Assembly (NCBI GenBank): GCA_019279435.1
Contig: JAAALK010000283.1
Span: forward strand, 2,852,001-2,916,000
DNA length: 64,000 nt
Direction: 5' to 3'
Origin: Zizania palustris
Lineage: Eukaryota > Streptophyta > Magnoliopsida > Poales > Poaceae
Every line of letters starts with the position of its first letter. Within the stretch, counting starts at the first letter, position 1. Position numbers and translations under genes: made by a program. Of this stretch, positions 54,790-64,000 are shown piece after piece. The notes beneath the pieces are model-generated. The model searched no databases and was not told the DNA's origin. It saw nothing but the letters and a program-made list of their open reading frames with translations.

Positions 54790-56585
54790 GATGGTGAAGA
54801 TCTTGATGTTGTACCACTACCTACCTCTACTTCAGCTCCAGAACCTTTGTCTACTTCAACAAGAGGACCTGATGATTCTACTTCTAGGAGCTTAGAGCAA
54901 ACTTCAGCGAGAGTTGAGGGGGAGATTCTATCGCAGAGAGAAGCACCGCTTCATATTCAAAGAATGCATCCTCCTAAACAGATCATCGGCGAGCTAAATG
55001 AACGAGTAACCCGATGTCATGCTCATTTCGTTGATTCTGCTTTTGTTCCAAATTTTGAACAATTGGATGTTAGTCATGCTTTGTCTAATGCGAGTTGGAT
55101 CAACGCCATGCATGAGGAACTTGAAAATTTTGATTGAAATCAAGTTTGGATTCTTGTTGATCCACCCCCTAATATTCATATCATTGGAACAAAATGGATT
55201 TTCAAAAACAAACAGGGGGAGGATGGGGCTATAGTGAGAAACAAGGCTAGGCTTGTGGCTCAAGGGTATACTCAAGTCGAGGGGGTTGGTTTTGGAGAAA
55301 CTTTTGCTCCGGTAGCTCGACTTGAGGCCATTAGGATTTTGCTTGCTTTTGCTTCATCTCGTGGCTTTAAACTCTTTCAAATGGATGTAAAAAGTGCTTT
55401 CCTAAATGGTTTCATAGGAGAGGACATGTATGTCAAGTAGCCTTCTGGCTTTGAAAATCCCAAGTACCGCCATAGAGTCTTTATACTTCACAAAGCTCTG
55501 TATGGGCTCAAGAAAGATCAAAGGGCTTGATACGACCGCCTTAGGACCTTCTTGATTGAGCACGGGTACAAAATGGGCTCAGTTGACAAGACCTTGTTCA
55601 CTCAAATGCATGGCAAAGATTTCTTACTCGTTCAGATATATGTTGATGACATAAGCTTTGGTGGTTCATCTCATACTCTTGTGGCCGAGTTTGCTAAATG
55701 CATGAGTAGGGAATTCAAGATGTCGATGATGGGCGAGCTGACTTTCTTCCTTGGTTTGCAAATAAAGCAAAGAAAACAAGGAACATTTGTCCATCAGATG
55801 AAATACACTAAAGACCTGCTAAAACGCTTTGACATGTCAAAAGCAAAACCACTTGCTACCCCAATGGGTACTACTATTGCACTTGATCTAGATGAAGATG
55901 GAGAAGAAGTGGACCAGAAGGAGTACCGCAGCACGATTGGCTCCCTTCTTTACTTAACGGCTACGAGGAGGGATATACACTTTGCTATGTGTCTGTGCGC
56001 TCGTTATCAGGCTTCTCCCAGGGCTTCACATCGTCAAGCTGTCAAGCGCATTCTAAGGTACCTCAAGCACACTCTTGAATTTGGCATTTGGTATTCTGCA
56101 TCATCTTCATTATGCTTGAGAGGTTTTTTTGACGCTGACTTTGTTGTCGTATTGATCGCAAGAGTACTTATGGCACATGTCATTTTCTGGGTTCATCTCT
56201 TGTGTGTTGGTCTTCATGCAAACAGTCTAGCATTGCATAGTCTACAGCCGAGGCTGAATATGTAGCTGCCGCTAGATGTTGCGCACAGATTTTGTGGATG
56301 GTTTCTACTTTGTGGGACTTTGGGTTGGATTTTACACGAGTTCCATTGTTTTGCGACAACACAAATGCAATTAGCTTAGCAAACAACCCAGTACAACATT
56401 CTAGGACCAAACACATTGACGTGCGTTATCATTTTTTAAGAGATTACAATGAAAAATGAGATATTGAATTGTGTTTTGTCGATACCCAGAATCAGCTTGC
56501 AGATATTTTCGCCAAGCCTCTCGATGTTTCTTAGTTTGCATTTTTGAGGGGAGAGCTTGGCATTTGTCATCTTTATGGCGTCATG
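54790..56585 (+). pseudogene. S1 reverse transcriptase and RNase H, decayed
   Basis: Starts with the second gatgg copy and continues the S1 frame (DGEDLDVVPLP). The linker, then RT (NKARLVAQGYTQ, ETFAPVARLEAIR, MDVKSAFLNG, IYVDDISFGG) and RNase H (LRGFFDADF) can be followed. Breaks: TGA at 55135-55137 (CGA in S2), TAG at 55438-55440 (CAG in S2), TGA at 55528-55530 (Trp expected), a frameshift near 56140 and further stops to the end (LADIFAKPLDVS). The purine tract gtgaggggggg follows the stop. Confidence 0.88.
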
Positions 56586-57073
56586 TGAGGGGGGGTTGTG
56601 TACTTTTGCATACGCTTCGGAAATATGATTAATTGCTTTCACATGTACATGCTTTAATGTGTCCTTTACATTTCTATCTAATACTGTTGTTGATTATGCT
56701 TAGCTTGAATACATCTAACTATATGTCTAGATCATGGCTTTTATTTGTGAAATTTTGAAAATGGTCACTACTAAGTCTGGAAACTAGCATGAATATGCTA
56801 GTGTGCTTCTTCTATTCATTTCATACTTGATAGCTTTGTCCTTTTCACATGGATGCTAATACGCAACTTGATCTAGTTATGATCAAATTTTGTTTAAAAA
56901 AATAAAAAAAATGATAAATGAAAATGATAATGATGAAAATGAAACAAAAAATATATTGATGTTGTGATAAAATTGAAAAGATCCAGATGGGTTTGCGTAG
57001 TCGCACTACTTTGTTCTAGACTGCTTACCATTGCACTTTGGTTTGAACTGGGACATTGAAGTGTATACAATGA
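56586..57073 (+). other. S1 3' UTR, cut off by R1
   Basis: Non-coding and AT-rich, with an A-rich stretch at 56888-56955. The segment ctagactgcttaccattgca (57018-57037) and the next ~40 bases match the S2 3' UTR (minus strand near 35220). In S2 the UTR continues another ~650 bp to a PPT, but here it stops at an LTR start. Confidence 0.7.
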
Positions 57074-59955
57074 TGAGAAACCAAGGGTGGTTTCGGTCTG
57101 GATGATGAGTGATTGACAAGGATGAGCGCTGAGTGGTTGATAATGGGTTGAGTGCATCGATGGTTTCGATGCGGAGTGAAGGTTTGACTGCCGAGAGTTT
57201 CGGCAGTGCGTCGCGTTCTTGTTTTGGCTTGTCTTGTTTGAGCACGGTGGAGATGCTGACCGACTGTCGACGGCGGGTGATCGAGAGTCAAGCAGGGAGC
57301 TTGATGCCAGAGGATCAGGGAGGCCAGGCGAAGTTTGGGAAGATCTCAAGAGTGCACGAAGAGATAGAGCAAGACATGGACGGACGAATGGTCGAGTTGG
57401 AGATTGATCGAGAGGAGGCATCATTCGAGTCAGCGAAAGGGAAGCCAGTGCAAGTGACGCGGCAGCTCGAGGGATCGAGAGCGGGAGAGACTTGCTTGCG
57501 GTCGTGTTCGCGGACTGACGACGAGCGTCGACGATAGGGACAGGCTTTGTCGGTTTTTGCTAAAAACCGTTGGAATTTTAAATGTTTTTACTATTTCAAT
57601 AAAATAGTGTCAAGTTTTAGTTCAAATTTTTAGTGTTATATTGTGTACTTTTTAGAGTATTTTTGGAGTATATATATTCTTTAAATATTCTAAAGAGGGG
57701 TCTATTGTAATAGGGTATTTATAGTTGTTATTTTCAGATTGGTAATTTTGGTCTTTCTAGGGGGCTGATTGTAAAAGATGCCTTCTAGAATGTGGAGTAG
57801 GTGGGATATATAATCCCCTGGCCGAACAGAATTGGGGGACTAGAACTTTCTATCAAACAGAAATCAAATCAATTTTTCTTGCAAAGCTTGTTCATCCGAG
57901 AGTTCCTGCTGTGATCGCTTGACCGTGAACAGAAACCAGAAGCTTTGCCGGACTTCGCTACAGGGTTGCCGGCAAGGGATGTTCATCGTCCAGAAACTTG
58001 TTTTCCTCAGAAATTTGTCCGGTTAGATTCTCATCAAATTTTCTGTAATCTCTTGATGATATGATCTGAGGTGATATTTGATTTGATTCTCTTTGGTTTT
58101 GATTGATGAGTATACAAAAGAGTGTTGATGATTGAATCATTTCAGGTTTGAGTGTAGGTTCAGTTTTACTTGATGATTAATATCTGATCACTCTGAATAT
58201 GTCTCTACGTGCGTGAGTTCAATACATACAGATGCAGTGAATATTTCTGGATGACAGTCAATCTGATGTGGCTTATAGAATGTTGATTTGACATTACTTC
58301 AAGTGGTTAGATCAAACTTATTTGAATCAATATGATCATCCTGTTTCTGATTTTGTTTGACAGCTTCTTCTCTGTTTCAGAACTGATCTAAGTTTTGGTT
58401 GTATGAGACACTTTGAATTGAGTGTTCATGTCGTGTGATAAATTCTGTAAATCTGATTGAATGTGGACACTAAGAGTATTCAACTGATTGATAGTGCAAC
58501 ATTAGTCGTCTGATTTGAAATGGTAGTCTGAATTGCTTTATTCTCAGGTTTTGATTCAGTTTCTGAATTCAAGCTCTCCTATTTTCATCTACTACATGCT
58601 GATCTTGCAAATATTTACAAACTATAATATGATATGAATGAATTGATTTACAGCAGTAAGTTCTAGATGCTCTGTACTGATTTACACCTGAAGTATGATG
58701 CATAGTTAAAATCTGTTTGAAGTATTGTGTATGATCTGAAATAGCAGAAACACATGATTTTCAGTATTAAATTTCTGAATTCAAAACTGAGTTGAAAATA
58801 AAGTGTGTCCCTGAATCTCTTTTAAATCGAAATGTTTGCTCAGATCTGTTGCATCAATTGTAGAGTATATAATTGTAGCTCAGCTCTTTGGTTACTCAAA
58901 TTCAGAACCAGGAGTTCTATTCCCTTGAAACAAACCTTACCATGAATAGTGTTCAGAATCTGTTGCAAATCTGAAAACCAAACTGTCTAGTGCTTGCATC
59001 TTGCTGTCCTGAAATGTTTTGATGCCATTCTAAGTTCTGTTGGAATATGATCAAGTCTGATTCTGAATATATTACTTGAATTGTTTTTGAGTTCATACCT
59101 TGGAAGTGTTTTCTGCAAAATACATATTAGTCCTCAACCAGAATTAATTCTGCTGTGTATTCAGTGAGCAGATTGTGTATGGAATTTATTTCCTGCTTAT
59201 AGTGCTAAGTTTGTTGATATGCTAGGCTGTGAATTGAGATCTATATTGAAAATTTAATGACATGTTCTGAAGAGAATGTGCAGTCCATTATCAAATGAGC
59301 TACAGTGTTTACTGTTTCAGGTATTTCTGTCTCTATCAGAATCTGTTTTTCCTATTCAGAATTAATCCTGCTTAGCATCTTCATTCAGATTATTCTCAAC
59401 AGAAACTGCTTCCTTGCTATGTGATATGAAATTGTTAAACCCAGTTTTCTGGGATTTGCTACAGTTACTGCAGACGTGTTTACTCTTCAAGATTCTGAAT
59501 CTAGTGCTCTATGTGTTGAATATTCAGATTATTGCTTTGTTGTCAAGGTTTGATATATAATATACTGATCTGAAATTTGGTTGAAGTTAACAATTCCAAA
59601 CTAAACCATAATTAGAAAAATACACTTTGTTGAAGTTTCATTTACTATTCACCATACGAAAAATTTCAGAAGTGGTTGAATCTCAATTGTGATTGAGTTA
59701 AAACGTTCTGATTTACTTTTTACACTTGAATTTGATCTTTCGAGTGAGTGTTCTGATAGTTGTGGTTTGAGAAGATTGAATCAAAGTTGTTTTGTGATTT
59801 TCCATCTTAAGGAGCTCAATTTTTGTACTATTTTGAATTGAAACTTGAATTTTTGTTTTTAGAGGTGTGTTGGGTGATTTGATTAGGCCATCACTTTGAA
59901 AGAAAGTGTCGAGGCGCCTATTCACCCCCCCTCTATTCACCATTCCGATCCCACA
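57074..59955 (+). repeat. 5' LTR of R1 (about 2.88 kb)
   Basis: Begins tgagaaaccaaggg, like the S2 LTR, and ends gatcccaca directly before a PBS. Only the first ~60 bp and the last part resemble S2. The promoter candidate TATATAA is at 57807-57813. About 2.1 kb downstream of it is AT-rich with no ORF I can support, so the R-U5 region is very long. The 134-codon frame at 57133-57537 has no recognisable features. Confidence 0.78.
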
Positions 59956-59957
59956 AT

Positions 59958-59970
59958 TGGTATCAGAACC
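59958..59970 (+). other. Primer binding site of R1 (initiator Met tRNA type)
   Basis: tggtatcagaacc lies two bases after the LTR end. It differs from the S2 PBS after tggtatcaga (acc for gcagg), so its pairing is one base poorer. Confidence 0.82.
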
Positions 59971-60020
59971 GGTTAGATCACTAGTTGACCTTAACCGGTT
60001 GTGATCCTTGTTTTGGCGAC

Positions 60021-61963
60021 ATGGATAGAAACACAAAGATTCTGATGTTTGATGGTCGAGACTATGCCTATTGGAAGGTGCGCATGGAGGCTTATTTGCT
60101 TAGCCAAAGACGTGCGATATGGGACATAGTTGCTTCCCAGTACACGATTCCTGAAACTCGTACCTCAGAGACTTAGAAGGCTCAATATGAATGTAATAGC
60201 AAGGCTAGAAACATTCTTTTTATCAGTCTAAGTCGCAACGAGTTCGACAGGGTCCAGCACCTTCGTACTGCTTGAGAGATTTGGTCCACATTGAGTACTT
60301 TTCATAAGAGCACATCACAGATTAAGGCTAGGAGACAGAGCACATATAATCAAGAATACCAAATGTTTGTGCAAGGCCCTGGCGACTCTGTTGATGCTTT
60401 GTTTGCTCTCTTTGACGACATTGTTAGTAACTTGCGATCCACTGGGACGCTAGCTAACTCAGATCATGACTGAGCGATCAAACTTCTCTATGCTTTGGAT
60501 CGTAGTATATGGGAAATTAAGATCTCAAGCATTGAAGAATCTACGAGATTTAATACTTTGACATGTGATGAACTTTTCAGTAAGCTCAAGTCCACCGAGA
60601 TCGCCAAGGCATCTCGTTCTGGTATTGGGAGCTCTTTGCCACAATCCATGGCACTAGTTTCTTGTTCCGGCAGTGGCACCTCATCTGGAGGTAGCATATC
60701 TGGTGTGTGTATTTTTTTCGGGGGATTGGCCTTGTCTTCTTTGGTCTCTATCACAAAGGAGCAAGTGGACACATTAGACGATGAAGAGCTTGCTCTCATA
60801 GTCAAAAAGTTCACTCGATTCTATAATGATAGAAGAGACCAGAGGAGAGGAGGCTCTCGAGGGTGTTTCGAGTGCGGTGATCTAAATCACATTAAAGCCA
60901 ACTGCCCAAAACTAAAATCCAAAAATTAATGTGAACAAAAGTATCAGAAAAAAGATAAAAATCTGTTCTATAAAGGCAAAAGAGGAAAGGTGGCGAAAAG
61001 AATGGCTCGGGCTTTCATGGCAGCACTCAGCGACATTGACAACACCTCGAGCGAAGATCCCAGTTCTGATGAAGATGAACCAGACAAGAATGACGAGAAG
61101 AAAGAAAAGATGAAGGACTTCAACGGCCTCTGCTTCATGGCCAACGACAAGCAAAGCAGCAATGAACCCGACATATCTGAGGTTAGTCTATCTCTTGATG
61201 AATTACTTGTGCAAGACGATGAATTACATGATGCAATGATTTCACAAGATAGACTGCTCAAACTTGCTGCTAAAGAAAGAAAAGAACAAAAGCTTAAAAT
61301 TGAATCTCTTTCTATTGAACTTGTTTTATTGAAGTCTAAATCTGAAACTGTTGATTGTGAGTCATGTCTTATTTTAATGGATGAACTTGCTCAGTTGCGT
61401 CTGATTCATGCTAAAAACATTGAAAAACTTGAAAATGTTCAGAAGCAACTAATGGTGGAGGAGTCTAGACCTGATACCATCGATGAATGCCTAAACTGCA
61501 CCCTTCTGATTGAGAGTGTTATTCTGAGAGATAAACATATCGATGAGCTAAAGGCTAGATTGGAGAGTCTTGAGTGTTCTAAGAATGTGCAGCCGACTTG
61601 TCCGACCTGCATCACCATGAAGGACCAACTCAGCTTTGCTAGAGAGCAAGGAGAGAAACTGAAGTGTGAGAATGATTATCTGCTTTCCATGGTAGATAAA
61701 TGCACAGAGGGGAAAGGGAAGATGGATCTACTTTTGTATAAAACTAAAATGTGCATTGAGAGGGCAGGGTTAGCTCTTCGGTTCGGTTATGAGAGGACTT
61801 CATCCAGTACCCCGAGACAAATAGTGTTCACTCTACCTACTACCCTTGAGAAAGAGAGAGCCCAGTTAGACTCTCCACAAAAAGCCAAAGATCCTCTCGA
61901 ACCCCAAAAGACAATCATTTCTTCACTCAAGACATACTCAAAGCAAAACCAAGGAAAACTATA
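60021..61963 (+). pseudogene. R1 gag (Ty1/copia UBN2 type)
   Basis: ATG at 60021 (MDRNTKILMFDG), co-linear with S2 gag: DYAYWKVRMEAYLLSQ, QIKARRQSTYNQEYQMF, ALDRSIWEIKISSIEES, LTCDELFSKLKSTEIAKAS, then the zinc knuckle CFECGDLNHIKANC with an intact CCHC set. Stops interrupt it near 60176, 60275, 60473 and 60929. From 60990 a 325-codon frame is open and encodes an acidic, Ser-rich and coiled-coil region (SRPDTIDECLNCTLL, PTCITMKDQLSFAREQ). It ends in a frameshift near 61960. Confidence 0.88.
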
Positions 61964-62455
61964 AGGTTCGCGCCAGAAACCCATAATCCTACACTAAAGA
62001 TAGTTTTTCATTGCACTTATTGTCATCGTGTAGGACACTTGGTTGGTTTTTGCTATAGACGCATGAAAGATGAATGGCGTGCTTATGCTTTACATTTTCA
62101 TGATCATTCTTCATTTGATATGCATGCATATGATTATAATGCTTATACTGATTATGAGGCTCCTTACAGTTATATGAGTGGCTATGCTCGTCGTGGTGTA
62201 TATCGTACATCGTAAGATGATAGACCACATAGGCTTTTTGGTCCTAATTATTTTAGGAGACCTCAGCGAGTTGCAAGGAGACCACATGTTCAGTATGGTT
62301 CTCATCACACACAGTCTCCTGCTTTATCTACTTCTCGGGTTGTTCAACGCTGGATACCTAAGCATCTTATCTCTAAACCCAGTGCTAAGTACTCGATATT
62401 TTACTTCTCTACTTAGGGGAGTCATGAGAGTGCTTGGAGGACTTGGAGCTTTTTG
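61964..62455 (+). pseudogene. R1 gag C-terminal tail, first version
   Basis: After the frameshift the frame reads KIVFHCTYCHRVGHLVGFCYRRM, a second CCHC motif with His kept. A Tyr/His-rich tail follows (HAYDYNAYTDYEAPYSYM), ending TSRVVQRWIPKHL and then stops. S2 has the same motif (about 39206-39248) but a different tail. Confidence 0.8.
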
Positions 62456-62502
62456 ATGAGTTAACGATATTTTGAGTTAATGATCTTTTGAGTGACAGTC
62501 TT

Positions 62503-62867
62503 TTGCTATGAGTTTTCAAGACATGCACTACCCATCTTTAGGTATGCATGAGTCTACTTTTCGCTCGTTTCCTGATGTTGAGGCCCACATGGTTTTGAGA
62601 ATGATTTTTCCCCTCGTGGTGTACACCATGCTTCATATGGTGCTAGATCATGTGTAAGAGGCTTTGATGCTCGATAGGTTGGGAGACCTCATCGTTTTCC
62701 AGGTTCGCACTTTGTAGGTAGACCACACACTTTTTATCATGGTTATTATCCTGTGCATGATCAGTCTACTACTTTGCCTGGTTCACGAGTTTTGCGCTGA
62801 TGGATTCCAAAACAATTTTTAGCTCACCCTCTCACTGAGCATCCGAGAGATACTAGCATGTTTTGAG
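62503..62867 (+). pseudogene. R1 gag C-terminal tail, second version
   Basis: A second, S2-like tail starts MSFQDMHYPSLGMHES (identical in S2 near 39130-39180) and degenerates through frameshifts, but can be followed through HVGRPHTFYH-like and QSTTLPGSRVL segments to WIPKQF. It ends TSMF-stop, then the tract gagggggagc. It therefore repeats the gag terminus already encoded at 61964-62455. Confidence 0.75.
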
Positions 62868-63430
62868 GGGGAGCTGTGTAGCATTGCATGAGCTTCTGTC
62901 ATATGATTAATTGCTTTTACCAGTACATGCTTTATAATGCCTTTGAACTATTATCTTTAATACTATTGACTATTTGGCATGTATTCATCTGAGAATTGAC
63001 ATGAGCATGGCTTTTATTGGTGAAAATTTGAAAATGGTCACTACTTGGTCTAGAAACTAGCTTGAATGGGTTGAGTGCTTTTGCTAGCTTTTTTCACACC
63101 TCATAGCTAGGTCCTTTCAATCTTCGATGCTAATACGCAACTTGATTTCATCAAAATTGAATGAAAATGAATGAAAATTGAATGAAAATGAAAATGAAAT
63201 GATGGCAAGTGGCACAATCAGCTGCCAAGTGGAGATCGATTAAAGTTGTCGATAGTCGGTCGATGGCTGATGGAGGTCTAATTGATGGCCGATGCCGATA
63301 GAGGTTAGAGCCTGCTACCACTTGTGATCTGAGCGATGGTTGGTGGTCGACCAATTGTGTTGGTGATCGACCCGATGGCTCAAGCTGAGGCCGATGTCCG
63401 AGTGGTAGCTGATGTTTCGACCAATTGTGT
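62868..63430 (+). other. R1 3' UTR and unresolved LTR edge
   Basis: Begins gggggagctgtgtagc, related to the S1 sequence after its pol stop (56586 onwards), and shares gctaatacgcaacttgat with it. An A/T-rich run of gaatgaaaat units lies at 63158-63210. A direct repeat, cgaccaattgtgttg, occurs at about 63349 and again at about 63419. The 3' LTR start is not recognisable here. No gene seen. Confidence 0.55.
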
Positions 63431-64000
63431 TGAGTGAATGACAAGGATGAGTATCTGACCGGTTGAGTGGTTGAGAGTGGTTTGAGTGCATCGAGTGTTT
63501 CGATGTGAAATGGAGGTTTGGATGCTGAGGTTTCGGCGGTGCGCCGCGTTCTTGTTTTGGCTTGTGTTGTATGTGCAGGGAGGAGATGCTGACCAATTAT
63601 CGACGGCAAGTGATCGACGGCAAGTTGGCTGAACCTTGGAGGACTAGAGAGAAAAATATTCCAATGAAAAACAGCTGAGTAAACTTGAATTTGAAGCATC
63701 ATTTGACGAGGAACAGTGCTGAGATGGAGATTTCGGATTAGACACAGTATTTTCGGCAAATCCTGTTCACTATAAGTCTGTTTCTAGCGCTGGTTCATGT
63801 TTGTGGTTGAATTTGATTTTTTGCTGCGTTTTCTGGTAAATCTAGTGCAGAACTTGATATAGATGTCCAAGTAACTTTTGTTGTGCATGATTTGAATGAT
63901 CCATTTTCGAAAGTTGCAAATGATTTCTGTGATTTCTTCTTAATTCTTTGGCTGATCAAACCAGGCATCACAGTACTGAAATAGTTTTCTAGAAGTGTGT
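63430..64000 (+). repeat. R1 3' LTR, partial and diverged
   Basis: From about 63433 (gttgagtgaatgacaagg) the sequence follows 57102 onwards, with shared blocks such as cgcgttcttgttttggcttg and gaggagatgctgacc-like segments, at roughly three-quarters identity by eye, then runs off the window. The low match compared with the other LTR pairs here implies an old or recombined element. Confidence 0.6.

Larger units (their letters stand above)
7354..57073 (+). mobile_element. S1: old Sirevirus-like Ty1/copia element, base layer of the nest
   Basis: Only parts of S1 are visible: integrase (7354-8098), then after the 46.7 kb S2 insertion the RT/RNase H region (54790-56585) and 3' UTR (56586-57073). 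The reading frame crosses the S2 insertion cleanly when one gatgg copy is removed. S1 and S2 are relatives: their integrase, RT and 3' UTR align throughout. The upstream part and both S1 LTRs lie outside the window, beyond T1 and R1. Confidence 0.8.
57074..64000 (+). mobile_element. R1: gag-only (TR-GAG-like) copia element, right end outside the window
   Basis: 5' LTR 57074-59955, Met-type PBS, a gag homologous to S2 gag, then a copy of the gag tail and directly a PPT-like tract at 62864-62872. No protease, integrase, RT or RNase H. LTR-related sequence returns near 63430. This matches the non-autonomous class described as terminal-repeat retrotransposons with a gag domain. It appears inserted in the S1 3' UTR; the predicted target duplication is aatga (57069-57073). 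Confidence 0.7.

Noticed and set aside
57133..57537. 134-codon ORF near the start of the R1 LTR
   Set aside because: The homologous part of the other R1 LTR (63480 onwards) does not keep the frame.
57074..59955. A single LTR shared by S1 (as 3' LTR) and R1 (as 5' LTR), a tandem product of LTR recombination
   Set aside because: The S1 3' UTR stops ~650 bp short of where S2 has its PPT and LTR, and no PPT precedes 57074, so insertion of R1 into the UTR fits better. Not excluded without sequence to the right.

Overview
The window is plant nuclear DNA made entirely of long terminal repeat (LTR) retrotransposons inserted into one another. I see no host gene, rRNA, tRNA or prokaryotic feature. The families (Tekay-like chromodomain gypsy elements with ~3.3 kb LTRs, Tat/Grande-like gypsy elements with an antisense gene, and Sirevirus-like copia elements) and the GC-rich LTR blocks suggest a monocot, probably a grass, in repeat-rich intergenic or pericentromeric chromatin. 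The species cannot be fixed from the sequence.

Layout. An old Sirevirus-like copia element on the + strand (S1) is the base layer. Its integrase fragment is at 7354-8098, its RT/RNase H half at 54790-56585 and its 3' UTR at 56586-57073. Three elements interrupt it. T1 is a Tat-like gypsy element (1-7353, running off the left edge, with part of gag-pol inverted). S2 is a second Sirevirus-like copia on the minus strand (8099-54789, duplicated target gatgg). R1 is a gag-only copia derivative (57074 to beyond 64000). S2 is itself opened three times. K1 (8702-20824, target gtatg) and K2 (21914-34135, target ttgac) are minus-strand Tekay-like gypsy elements, both lying inside the left LTR of S2. 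T2 (40740-52138, target gtgtc) is a plus-strand Tat-like gypsy inside the S2 gag gene. Removing the three insertions and their target duplications leaves S2 as an element of about 10.9 kb with LTRs of about 2.05 kb.

Genes. K1 and K2 carry an extra ORF (ORF0) ahead of gag, then gag-protease-RT-RNase H-integrase-chromodomain. K2 is nearly intact (a 1359-codon ORF). T2 carries gag-protease-RT, a degenerate RNase H, a second archaeal-type RNase H and integrase as one frame broken by two stops. S2 is a decayed gag-pol frame. R1 keeps only gag.

Most interesting is an antisense gene between pol and the 3' LTR of both Tat-like elements. It reads as five exons separated by four short GT-AG introns (69-88 bp). 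The frame closes across all introns in both copies (1111 and 1052 codons including the stop), although several introns are not multiples of three. A TATAAATA box lies about 120 bp upstream of its start in both copies. It therefore looks like a spliced gene with its own promoter, opposed to the element's transcript. The T2 copy has decayed largely through CGA-to-TGA changes, as expected of methylated DNA.
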